Below, one piece after another: positions 9,208 through 16,510 of a stretch of 40,742 bases of DNA. The notes below the pieces were generated by a model. The model did no database searches, was not told where the DNA came from, and saw only the letters and a list, made by a program, of their open reading frames with translations. Both the position numbers and the translations under genes were made by a program. The stretch is from Pseudomonadales bacterium (GTDB taxonomy: Bacteria > Pseudomonadota > Gammaproteobacteria > Pseudomonadales > Natronospirillaceae). Where the stretch lies: the NCBI GenBank assembly GCA_022968985.1, contig JALJPK010000012.1, positions 20,804 through 61,545 of the forward strand, read 5' to 3'. The first letter of the stretch is position 1. Every line of letters begins with the position of its first letter.

Positions 9208-10244
9208 GAGCAACTTTCTCTACTAATTAAATGAACATCAATAGTGGTTCGGTGTTCAATGGGGGTATTAGGGTTTTCAATCATGTTGATTAATTTTTCA
9301 ACCATGGTTTGGCCTGCGATGTAAGCATTTTGAGAGATAGTAGTTAGTGAGGGTTTAAAGTATTCCCCCATATCAATATCGTCGTAACCAACCACACAAA
9401 TATCTTCAGGCACATTCTTGTTTTTTTGTTTTAATACTCGAATGGCAGCCATTGCTAATACATCAGAACATGCAAAAACACCGTCAATATCCGGTGCAAT
9501 TTCAAGAATTTTTCTCATTTGCATTAATCCACTTTCATGGGTGTAAGCACCAAAACCTTCACAATAAATGGGGGCTTGTTTACCGTTAAGCGCAGTTTTA
9601 TAACCTTCAAAACGTGCAGATACTTCGGCAGACTCATTAAATCCACCGATAAATGCAATTTTCTTTTTACCTGAATCAATAAGTGTTTGAGTAGCAATTT
9701 TTCCGCCTTTATAGTCATCACATGCCACTGTTTTAAAAGGAAGTCTTGTACGAATATTTCCCCAAAAAACAACAGGAAATTTTTCAGGAATTACATCACT
9801 GTAATAATCTTCTTCATCAGAGGCTCCAAATACAATGACACCATCCACTTTTCTTGAATTAACTAACTGCAGAATTTTAATTGGATTGGCTTGATCAAAC
9901 GAGCAAATCAATAACTCTTTACCGATGTCATCTGTTTTAGACAAAATACCTGCAAGTACTTTATTAAAAAAAGGGTCTTCTTTTGAGCGGGCAATTTCGG
10001 GGTGATGATAATCGAATTTTGTTACCATTAACGCAATCGTATTACTTGTTTTTGATGACAAACTGCTTGCACCATAATGTTTAATAAAATTATGTTCTTG
10101 GGCGATTTTTTGTATTTTTCTGCGAGTCTTCTCGCTTATTAACGGATTGTCGTTTAACGCTCTTGAAGCAGTAGACTTAGATACCCCTGCTAGTTTGGCT
10201 ATATCATCTAGTGTTCTAACGGTTGGTTTATTTTCTGAAGTCAT
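9204..10244 (-). CDS. LacI-family transcriptional regulator
   Basis: This 346-residue protein has the LacI helix-turn-helix at residues 11-30 (TLDDIAKLAGVSKSTASRAL), a hinge helix to about 60, and a periplasmic-binding-type sensor domain with FIGGF and VVGYDDIDMGEYFKPSLTTI. I start it at the ATG at 10244, since this is where homology begins and GAGAG lies ten bases upstream. The longer frame would run through the promoter and operators. Two LacI-type operators flank its own promoter, so it is very likely autoregulated. It ends with an ATGA overlap into the MATE gene, and so probably senses a small molecule, perhaps a sugar, that the exporter and reductase handle. The effector is unknown. Confidence 0.92.
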   Translation of the reverse strand: MTSENKPTVRTLDDIAKLAGVSKSTASRALNDNPLISEKTRRKIQKIAQEHNFIKHYGASSLSSKTSNTIALMVTKFDYHHPEIARSKEDPFFNKVLAGILSKTDDIGKELLICSFDQANPIKILQLVNSRKVDGVIVFGASDEEDYYSDVIPEKFPVVFWGNIRTRLPFKTVACDDYKGGKIATQTLIDSGKKKIAFIGGFNESAEVSARFEGYKTALNGKQAPIYCEGFGAYTHESGLMQMRKILEIAPDIDGVFACSDVLAMAAIRVLKQKNKNVPEDICVVGYDDIDMGEYFKPSLTTISQNAYIAGQTMVEKLINMIENPNTPIEHRTTIDVHLISRESCS

Positions 10245-10264
10245 AAAAATCACGCTCTCAAATT

Positions 10265-10278
10265 TGCAAACGGTTGCA
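10265..10278. promoter_or_regulatory. LacI-type operator O1
   Basis: TGCAAACGGTTGCA is a near-perfect palindrome centred on CG, the shape expected for LacI-family operators. It lies just downstream of the -10 box, over the likely start of transcription, where a bound repressor would block initiation. Confidence 0.7.
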
Positions 10279-10285
10279 TCTGTTG

Positions 10286-10314
10286 ATTTTATGTATGATA
10301 ACAACCGATTGCAA
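10286..10314 (-). promoter_or_regulatory. Promoter of the lacI-like/MATE/reductase operon
   Basis: On the minus strand, TTGCAA (10314-10309) and TAAAAT (10291-10286) are separated by exactly 17 bases, a good sigma-70 promoter. The start of transcription would fall near 10279, about 35 bases upstream of the ATG. Confidence 0.7.
10300..10313. promoter_or_regulatory. LacI-type operator O2
   Basis: AACAACCGATTGCA read on the minus strand is TGCAATCGGTTGTT, matching O1 at 11 of 14 positions with the same central CG. It overlaps the -35 box. The two centres are 35 bases apart. Confidence 0.6.
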
Positions 10315-10355
10315 TTGAAATTACATAAAATTACAAATCAATAATATAGACCGTT

Positions 10356-10380
10356 AAACTTAAAGTTGGGTTTAAGGTTT
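10356..10380. promoter_or_regulatory. Inverted repeat between divergent genes, operator candidate
   Basis: CTTAAA (10359-10364) and TTTAAG (10371-10376) pair around GTTGGG, and flanking AAA/TTT extend the symmetry with one bulged base. It lies between the divergent LacI-type and permease genes and ends no gene, so a binding site is more likely than a terminator. Confidence 0.35.
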
Positions 10381-10590
10381 ATACTGATAGTAAATAAACG
10401 ATTAATAACCGTGTGATTTGTAGGCTAAAGAATATTCTAATTTCACTCTTTGACTTTAATGTTTGTTTTAAGGTTTCTGCTAATTGCAAATGTGAGGATT
10501 TCACAATTGGCCATTAAAACAAGGTCAACATAGTGCAGAGTTTTACCGAATTATGAAAATAGTAGAAACTAAGACAATTGAGGAGGATTT

Positions 10591-11676
10591 ATGAATGATT
10601 TAATCTTAAATTTTTATTATTTATTTGTTGAATCAGCGCCATTTCTATTATTGGGTATGTTTGTAGCTGGTGTTATTAATCAACTTGTACCCAAAAAATG
10701 GATTGAAAAAACACTGGGTTCAAATCAATCAATTATTAATGCAGCGTTCATTGGTGCCCCTTTGCCTTTATGTTCGTGCTCAGTCATTCCGGTTGCCATC
10801 AGTATTAGAAGAGGTGGCGCTAGTAAAGCCAGTACAGCCAGTTTTTTAGTCTCAACACCTGAAACAGGTGTGGATTCAATAGGGATTACTTATGCGTTAT
10901 TAGGGCCAATAATGGCAATTGTTAGACCTATTAGTGCTGTGGTTTCAGCTATTGTTACTGGGTTTATGATCTTATTGTTTTCAGATAATACAAAATATGA
11001 ATCAACTCAGAAAAAGAATCAGCAACAAAAAACTGCACATTCATGCTGTTCAGACAAACAGAACACTCAAATAACAATGATATCAAAAGTAAAAAGTGTG
11101 TTTAGTTATGGGTACGTCACGTTATTAAAAGATTTTATGAAATGGCTTCTAATTGGTTTGATGTTCGCAGCGATTATTCAAACATATGTGCCTATTACGT
11201 ATTTAACTCAATATGGCCAGGGCATTTTTGCAATGATGTTAATCGTTATTGTGAGTATCCCTATGTATATTTGTGCAAGTGCATCACCCCCGATTGCTGC
11301 AGGTCTAGTAAATCTATATATACCTAATAGTGAGACTTGGAATACTCCAATAATCGGTTTATTATTAGCTGGACTATCTCCTGGTGCAGCATTGGTGTTT
11401 ATGTTAACTGGACCGGCAACAAATATTGCTACGTTGATGGTGATTAAGAATGAATTGGGTAAAAAAGAGTTAATGATTTATTTGCTCAGTGTAATTACCA
11501 GTGCCCTTGTTTGTGGATTAATAGTTGATTGGTTGTTTGTTTATAATAATTGGCAATTGGATATCAATTTGGCTGTTCATCATGAAATGGTCACTGTGTT
11601 ATATCAAGGTTGTGCGATGATATTGTTTGGGTTAATGGGCTGGCAAGTATTTAAACGCATACACAATAAATTTTAA
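10591..11676 (+). CDS. ArsP/SO_0444-type permease, probable metal or metalloid efflux
   Basis: This 361-residue inner-membrane protein belongs to the DUF318/ArsP permease family. The signature is in the first half: GAPLPLCSCSVIPVAISIRRGGAS followed by STPETGVDSI, with a CxC pair inside a membrane helix, as in ArsP and the Shewanella SO_0444 Cu/Zn exporter. The second half repeats the theme (CASASPPIAAGL, LTGPATN). A cytoplasmic loop at about residues 133-160 contains HSCCSDK, a possible metal-binding site. A strong ribosome site, GAGGAGGA, precedes the ATG. It stands alone, with no adjacent ArsR or MerR regulator. Export of copper/zinc or organoarsenicals is inferred from the family; the actual substrate cannot be read from the sequence. 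Confidence 0.85.
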   Translation: MNDLILNFYYLFVESAPFLLLGMFVAGVINQLVPKKWIEKTLGSNQSIINAAFIGAPLPLCSCSVIPVAISIRRGGASKASTASFLVSTPETGVDSIGITYALLGPIMAIVRPISAVVSAIVTGFMILLFSDNTKYESTQKKNQQQKTAHSCCSDKQNTQITMISKVKSVFSYGYVTLLKDFMKWLLIGLMFAAIIQTYVPITYLTQYGQGIFAMMLIVIVSIPMYICASASPPIAAGLVNLYIPNSETWNTPIIGLLLAGLSPGAALVFMLTGPATNIATLMVIKNELGKKELMIYLLSVITSALVCGLIVDWLFVYNNWQLDINLAVHHEMVTVLYQGCAMILFGLMGWQVFKRIHNKF

Positions 11677-11684
11677 GCAATAAA

Positions 11685-11710
11685 AAACCAGCAATTGCTG
11701 GTTTATTTAT
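11685..11710. terminator. Bidirectional terminator, CAGCAATTGCTG stem
   Basis: AAACCAGCAATTGCTGGTTT is a perfect inverted repeat with T-rich tracts on both sides, between converging genes. The same core is found after slmA at 37174-37198. Confidence 0.85.
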
Positions 11711-11717
11711 TTATTTG

Positions 11718-12278
11718 TTATCGTAACGTTATGTGAGACGTATCAGGCGGTGCAGGCGGTTTTACTTCTTCTTTTGTATCTAATTTACTCCCTGTATTTG
11801 CAATAGACCAGGATGAAAAATCAAAGGTTAAATCTTCAATTACAATCGCTTCAGATAAATAACCTAGGCCAACTTGGGCAACTGTGACACTTGATAAACT
11901 TCCAACTAATTCGTCGTAGTTTTCACGAACTTCAATTGGTTGCTCTAAATAGTCATCATTTAATGGTTTTGCCTTCACTGGTGTCGATTGTATTGGTTTT
12001 GCAGCAACAGGTTGTTCAGCTGCTGCAGGAGTGACGGGCACAGATTGCGGTTGCTCTTTAGATACTACCATCGCGATAGCACCTGCATTTTGCATCGCAC
12101 CTTTATATTTCATTGCGGTGGCTTGATCAACGTCTGCTTTAATTGACACGGGTGCGCCAGAAAATAATTGCTCTAATTTAGCATCAGAGGCATTAAACAA
12201 TGCTTTAACGTTCGCTTTTACTTGGTTAATGTCGATGTTGTTGACGATTTGACCGCGAAAAAAAATATCGTAACGCAT
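11718..12278 (-). CDS. Uncharacterised two-part protein
   Basis: I do not recognise a named family for this 186-residue protein. Residues 1-75 form a compact domain (YDIFFRGQIV, then an LFSGAPVSIKADVDQATAMKYKGAMQNAGAIAMVV pattern). Proteins with this N-terminal pattern are common in marine gammaproteobacteria, as far as I can recall, without known function. Residues 76-105 are a Pro/Ala/Val/Lys linker, and residues 106-186 form a second acidic region with a proline-rich end. There is no signal peptide or membrane helix. It stands alone, converging with the permease gene through a bidirectional terminator and diverging from cobS. Confidence 0.6.
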   Translation of the reverse strand: MRYDIFFRGQIVNNIDINQVKANVKALFNASDAKLEQLFSGAPVSIKADVDQATAMKYKGAMQNAGAIAMVVSKEQPQSVPVTPAAAEQPVAAKPIQSTPVKAKPLNDDYLEQPIEVRENYDELVGSLSSVTVAQVGLGYLSEAIVIEDLTFDFSSWSIANTGSKLDTKEEVKPPAPPDTSHITLR

Positions 12279-12367
12279 AGAATTCTCAAAGTTTTCAATT
12301 TAATAAGTAATAGGAAGTATAATGGCAAGTGTTAAGATAGTCACCTTTAACCCCCTCTTTATTTATA

Positions 12368-13126
12368 ATGACAAAGTGTTTTATGAACTCGATCAAATTA
12401 CTGTTAAATAATTGTTTAATCGCAGTTGGATTCTTAACAAGAATTCCAATTGCAAGCTGGGTAAATTTTGATCAAATCAATTTGAGGCGATCAACCTATT
12501 ACTTTGCATTCATTGCCTGGTTAATAACTTTGTTATTAGTCTTAATATATAGCTTGTTTTCTTATATTTTTCCTCCAACAATATGTATCATATTGCTGAT
12601 AGCTTGTAATGTTCTTGTAACTGGAGCGTTACATGAGGATGGATTAGCAGATTTTTGTGACGCTATTGGTGTGATGGGCTCTCATGAACAAAAAATAAAA
12701 GCGATGAAAGATTCTAGATTAGGATCGTTTGCTGTGATTGCGTTAATTATTGCCATAACTGCCAAGTTTATATTTTTATATGAACAATCGAGTGTGATTT
12801 TGGCATTGTTGGTCTGTATTAGTCTTTCGAGGTTATTTGCATTTACTTTTTTAATAAGTCGGCAATATATCAAAACACAAACAAGTAAAAGTGAGCAGTT
12901 TACAGCTGTTAATCCAGTACTTTTTAGTATGATCTTGTGTGTATGTTTAGTGCCTTATTATTTCTTGTTAGATTGGCAGCAGATCCTTAGCTTAATTGTG
13001 TTGTTATGTGTATTAAGAATTGGGCTATTAGCTTTATTTAAAAAGCATATTGGTGGGGTTAATGGAGATTGTATGGGGGCGGCTCAGCAGGTGAGTGAAC
13101 TATTTATTTTATTGGTATTAATATGA
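12368..13126 (+). CDS. cobS: Adenosylcobinamide-GDP ribazoletransferase (cobalamin synthase)
   Basis: CobS is the integral membrane enzyme that joins adenosylcobinamide-GDP and alpha-ribazole in the last steps of cobalamin assembly. The 252-residue protein shows the metal-binding HEDGLADFCDAIGVMG motif, KAMKDSRLGSFAV, and the C-terminal GDCMGAAQQVSELFIL, all as in E. coli CobS, plus several hydrophobic helices. The ATG at 12368 has no ribosome site; the ATG at 12383 is an equally possible start and fits the family N-terminus slightly better. No other cob gene and no B12 riboswitch is visible nearby, so it may serve cobinamide salvage, with the other genes elsewhere. It is coupled to the next gene by an ATGA overlap. 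Confidence 0.92.
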   Translation: MTKCFMNSIKLLLNNCLIAVGFLTRIPIASWVNFDQINLRRSTYYFAFIAWLITLLLVLIYSLFSYIFPPTICIILLIACNVLVTGALHEDGLADFCDAIGVMGSHEQKIKAMKDSRLGSFAVIALIIAITAKFIFLYEQSSVILALLVCISLSRLFAFTFLISRQYIKTQTSKSEQFTAVNPVLFSMILCVCLVPYYFLLDWQQILSLIVLLCVLRIGLLALFKKHIGGVNGDCMGAAQQVSELFILLVLI

Positions 13127-13422
13127 GTGAAGATTTAGAAAAATTAAAAGAAGAAGAACTTAACAAGAATAAACAATCAAAACCTTCATTATTACAACAG
13201 TTATCAAGTCGTATTACATTTGGTATAGGGGGGGTGATCGGAGCTTTTGTTGCGATGTATCTACAACACCCTATGGCTGTCGGTGTTTTATTTGGCGGGG
13301 CTAGTGCATTAACATTAACGACTATGTTTTCACCTAATAAGTCATATAAGGAACGTATTATCTTAGGCGGTGCTATGTTGTTATTTTTAGTTGTCGCCAT
13401 AATAGCTTATGTGAATTATTAA
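13123..13422 (+). CDS. Small membrane protein coupled to cobS
   Basis: This 99-residue protein has a charged, Lys/Glu-rich N-terminus (residues 1-28) followed by three hydrophobic segments at about 32-50, 51-66 and 78-97, the first of them glycine-rich (FGIGGVIGAFVAMYL). Its ATG overlaps the cobS stop as ATGA, so translation is probably coupled. I do not recognise the family. The coupling could indicate an accessory role to the membrane-bound CobS, but that is inference from position only. Confidence 0.7.
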   Translation: MSEDLEKLKEEELNKNKQSKPSLLQQLSSRITFGIGGVIGAFVAMYLQHPMAVGVLFGGASALTLTTMFSPNKSYKERIILGGAMLLFLVVAIIAYVNY

Positions 13423-13527
13423 TAAAAAACATAGCAAATTATTAGACTGCATAGTGATAGATTGTAGAAGCATATGAATATGTTAATATTCACTTAAAAT
13501 AAACATCACCTATTAAATTGAGACATT

Positions 13528-14298
13528 ATGAAAAAAATATTAACAGCATTAACCGTATTGTGTTTGTCCTCATGTAATGCAATTGATTATAAAAATCAAA
13601 TGGGCAGCGTTGAGATTCAAGTTGAAAAGGCAGAAGTGTTAGCTGTGTATCAAGCTAATTTAACTGATTTTTATCAAGTTATGCATGAAGGTTTATCTGA
13701 ACTTTCTTTATCAGGGTTTGTAGCATTAAAAGATACATTCGCGGATGAAACGTTACTAGTTTGTGCTGAAGATGAAGCCTGTAAAGTGGATGCTTATGAG
13801 CAACATTTTAGGCAGTTACATAGTTATATCTATGAAAATGATCTAGCTAATGTCGAGGGTATTTACATTGAATCTAATTCCTCTGATCAACATTTAATTG
13901 TGGTATATGGGTTTTATGCTTTTGTTGGTGTCGATCATCAGCGCTTAGCTGTATTTATTGACGAAATGAGTGTAAGCCGAAATATAGATAATAATCCTTA
14001 TGGAATAGAGAGAGTTCAATCGATCGATGCTATTTTATATCGTCATAATTTAGGTAAATCAGCAGAATTTGAAGCAATAGGGGTGCATCCTATTGGTAAA
14101 ATCATTCGAATAAAAAAACCACTTGAGTTGAAAAGTTTATATTACAGTGTTGATATTAGTGATATTGAATTTACTGATTATGCTATTGGGGTTTCAGTGC
14201 ACTTAGTGGGTCATGAATACGAAATTAGTACAGCTACTAAAGTTGATGATATTCGAACAGGTCCAGTAGAAGTAAAAGAGGCGTCTACGTTATATTAA
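13528..14298 (+). CDS. Putative lipoprotein, first gene of the ImmA cassette
   Basis: The 256-residue protein begins with a type II signal peptide, lipobox LSSC with the lipidated cysteine at residue 16, so it should be anchored to a membrane facing the periplasm. The mature part is acidic, with CAEDEACK as a possible disulfide pair, and mixed alpha/beta in character. I do not recognise the family. The stop is two bases before the next ATG, and the next two junctions are ATGA overlaps, so this is the first gene of a four-gene unit that also encodes a secreted protein, an ImmA/IrrE metallopeptidase and a small membrane protein. Confidence 0.7.
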   Translation: MKKILTALTVLCLSSCNAIDYKNQMGSVEIQVEKAEVLAVYQANLTDFYQVMHEGLSELSLSGFVALKDTFADETLLVCAEDEACKVDAYEQHFRQLHSYIYENDLANVEGIYIESNSSDQHLIVVYGFYAFVGVDHQRLAVFIDEMSVSRNIDNNPYGIERVQSIDAILYRHNLGKSAEFEAIGVHPIGKIIRIKKPLELKSLYYSVDISDIEFTDYAIGVSVHLVGHEYEISTATKVDDIRTGPVEVKEASTLY

Positions 14299-14300
14299 AT

Positions 14301-15026
14301 ATGAAATACCTCGGTTTATTATTGTTGTTAACCTCTTTAAATCTACATGCCTTTAAGGTGGTAGTACCTGCCGAGTTTCAATCTCTTAGTAGTGTTGAAG
14401 TTGATCAAATAAAACAAGGTGATCTACCTAAATCTTCTATTGAAAGTAAGCAGCAGTATGCTTTTTATGTGTTTTTAAATGCATTAAAAGATCAGGATAT
14501 TGAACTTGTTTTTATTGATCAACAACAAAAAGCAGAGTCACTTTTGTATGAAGCAAAAGTGGCGGCGAGTTTGTTTTTATATGAAAATAAAAACGATGAA
14601 AAAATGCCTAAGAGCTCTCATTTTGTTTACAGCTCAGCGATTATTGATCATGATCAATGGTTGGAGGGGGTGTTTACTTGTTCCAAAAAAAATGATTTTA
14701 AATCGATAGCATTAATGCAAACTGATTCGTTTTTGATTAAGGTTATTAGCGAACAATTTCCCAAAATAGTCGTTAATTTACATAAGTCCTGGCCCGCGTT
14801 AATTAGCTCATGTGTGAATAATGGAGCGGCAATTATTTTACCGCTGGCGATGGTTGATTATAAGTTAATGAATACATCGGTTTATTTTTCGGATCAATAT
14901 GTGTCTATACCTTATTCTTATCATATTGTATTTAGCAGTCAAAATACGGATGCTAAAAAATTAAGAAATATTTTTGAAACAAGATTGTTAGAAATAACTA
15001 AACCACAGCAAGGAAAAATTCAATGA
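14301..15026 (+). CDS. Secreted protein, possibly solute-binding-like
   Basis: This 241-residue protein has a cleavable signal peptide (MKYLGLLLLLTSLNLHA, cut near residue 17), so it is predicted periplasmic. The mature protein starts with a beta strand (FKVVVPAEF). It later has a pattern (SIALMQTDSFLIKVI, then AAIILPLAMVDYKL, then SIPYSYHIVFSS) that recalls the second lobe of family-3 periplasmic solute-binding proteins. That is only a weak resemblance. It starts two bases after the lipoprotein gene and overlaps the metallopeptidase gene by ATGA. No transporter genes are nearby, so if it binds a ligand it may act as a sensor rather than in uptake. Confidence 0.6.
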   Translation: MKYLGLLLLLTSLNLHAFKVVVPAEFQSLSSVEVDQIKQGDLPKSSIESKQQYAFYVFLNALKDQDIELVFIDQQQKAESLLYEAKVAASLFLYENKNDEKMPKSSHFVYSSAIIDHDQWLEGVFTCSKKNDFKSIALMQTDSFLIKVISEQFPKIVVNLHKSWPALISSCVNNGAAIILPLAMVDYKLMNTSVYFSDQYVSIPYSYHIVFSSQNTDAKKLRNIFETRLLEITKPQQGKIQ

Positions 15027-15550
15027 TAGATGTTGAAAACTTATTAACTCATGAGCAAGCTGAATTGTTGGCCAATAAAATTCGTAAAACTTATTGGGAT
15101 GAAAATAAATTTCCAGTTGATCCAGTTACAATTGGGCGTGCTTTAAGTATTCGTATTGTGGATGTGCAATTACCTGAAAATGTAGCGGGTGCGTTGTTAA
15201 AAAAAATAGGCGAAGACCCTGTTATCATGTTACATGCGGATGATCCGGTGAACCGTAAGCGATTTACGTTAGCCCATGAACTTGGTCATTATATTTATAG
15301 AATGGAGCGAGGGCATTTTGATGATCAGGAAATTGATCATGTTGACCATCGCAATCAAGATTCACGAAAAGGTAGTGACGTAGAAGAGATTAGTGCTAAT
15401 CGGTTTGCAGCTTCATTGTTAATGCCGCAAGATCAAGTGAAGTTACTTTGTAAGTCGACTGTGGATGTTTTTGAATTAAGTAAATTTTTTGAAGTATCAA
15501 CATCAGCCATGAAATATCGTTTAAATACTTTAGAGATTAAATGTCCATGA
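15023..15550 (+). CDS. ImmA/IrrE family metallo-endopeptidase
   Basis: This 175-residue cytoplasmic protein is a zinc metallopeptidase of the ImmA/IrrE (COG2856) family. The HELGH motif lies at residues 85-89 (H85, E86, H89), preceded by RFTLA. The downstream EEISANRFAASLLMP helix supplies the third ligand. ImmA and IrrE cleave XRE-type repressors to switch on phage-element or DNA-damage genes. Here no XRE regulator is encoded alongside; instead the gene is fused by ATGA overlaps to a secreted-protein gene upstream and a two-helix membrane-protein gene downstream. Its substrate might therefore be a distant regulator or the membrane partner. Family call is firm; role is open. Confidence 0.9.
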   Translation: MIDVENLLTHEQAELLANKIRKTYWDENKFPVDPVTIGRALSIRIVDVQLPENVAGALLKKIGEDPVIMLHADDPVNRKRFTLAHELGHYIYRMERGHFDDQEIDHVDHRNQDSRKGSDVEEISANRFAASLLMPQDQVKLLCKSTVDVFELSKFFEVSTSAMKYRLNTLEIKCP

Positions 15551-15852
15551 GTTTGAATGCTGAGCAATTATGGAGTGAGGTTTCAAAGCAATCAAACTTG
15601 CAAGAAACCCAAAAAATGACTCAGGATGAGTTGGATCAACAATCAAATCGTAATTTAAAACAAAAATACGCGCGATGGTTTATCTATATATTAATCGCTC
15701 AGTTAATTGTTATGAATGTCTTGATCGTATTCCAGGGGCTTACATTGATTCATTTAGACGAGGTTTCGTTTCGATTTTATACAACAAGTACAATTATAGA
15801 AGTGTTTGGAGTGATTGTTATTATTGTAAATAATTTATTTCCTTCGAAATAA
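15547..15852 (+). CDS. Two-helix membrane protein, partner of the ImmA-like peptidase
   Basis: This 101-residue protein has a polar, glutamine-rich N-terminal helix (about residues 1-38) followed by two membrane helices (about 40-60 and 74-95), with a short loop between them and the ending NNLFPSK. I chose the ATG at 15547 because it forms an ATGA overlap with the peptidase stop; an in-frame ATG lies at 15541. Small proteins of this architecture, with a cytosolic helix plus a helical hairpin ending in a LFP-type motif, are, as I recall, often encoded beside ImmA/IrrE genes. It could be a membrane effector released or controlled by the peptidase. No named family is assigned. Confidence 0.65.
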   Translation: MSLNAEQLWSEVSKQSNLQETQKMTQDELDQQSNRNLKQKYARWFIYILIAQLIVMNVLIVFQGLTLIHLDEVSFRFYTTSTIIEVFGVIVIIVNNLFPSK

Positions 15853-16072
15853 ATTGGTCAAATGATAATTGATTAACATTTAAAATGTGATATTAAGAAG
15901 AATTCTACAAAAAAAATACAACATCTAACAATTTTAGTTGTCATAATCATATAGTTTTTAAACAAGTGATAGATATAAGTGATTGCCTTTATTTGAAATT
16001 GGATGTTTAAAGGTAAACAGGATGTGGTTAAGTTGTCTTTGTCATTTTGTTTAAAAATATTTTTATTACTCT

Positions 16073-16510
16073 CTAAATATAGTACTTATAAACTAAAGCG
16101 TCTTCATTTGGGTTTTGGTAGTATTTTTTTCTTGTATTTAAAAAAACCATATGCAAAGATTCATAAAGTTTGATGGCTTTGAGATTGCTTTTTCGCACTT
16201 CAAGCATAATTTCGCTGTTTTTAAATTCCTTGCGTACATAATTAAATAAAGATTTTGAAACACCGCGTCTTTTAAATTCATTAGCTGTTGTTATATATAA
16301 TATATCAATTAATTCAAAACCTTTTTGAATGGCAATCCATCCCATTATTTTATTGTCGCTATTAATTGCTAAAAAACAGCTTTGTTTTTCGATTGCGTTT
16401 GTTAATGCAAAACTTTGATACGGAGTGTTTGAGCTGGTTTGATTGATGAGTTCTAATGTTTCAAAGTCACTTGGATTTGCAGCTCGAATAGTTATTTGAT
16501 TAATTGCCAT
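16073..16510 (-). CDS. rimI: Ribosomal protein S18 alanine N-acetyltransferase
   Basis: This 145-residue GNAT acetyltransferase is RimI, which acetylates the N-terminal alanine of ribosomal protein S18. Visible parts are the acetyl-CoA-binding loop RRGVSKSL, the EVRKSNLKAIKLYESL helix, and the RimI-type ending RKKYYQNPNEDALVY. The usual GF after LYE is HM here, a small departure. The start overlaps the end of holD by 19 bases, the same holD-rimI pairing seen in E. coli, which strengthens the identification. The two probably form an operon with leuA upstream. No strong terminator follows, only an AT-rich hairpin near 16052-16065. Confidence 0.85.
   Translation of the reverse strand: MAINQITIRAANPSDFETLELINQTSSNTPYQSFALTNAIEKQSCFLAINSDNKIMGWIAIQKGFELIDILYITTANEFKRRGVSKSLFNYVRKEFKNSEIMLEVRKSNLKAIKLYESLHMVFLNTRKKYYQNPNEDALVYKYYI

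Noticed and set aside
12279-12367. Cobalamin riboswitch before cobS
   Set aside because: The 89-base gap is too short and lacks the B12-box sequence.
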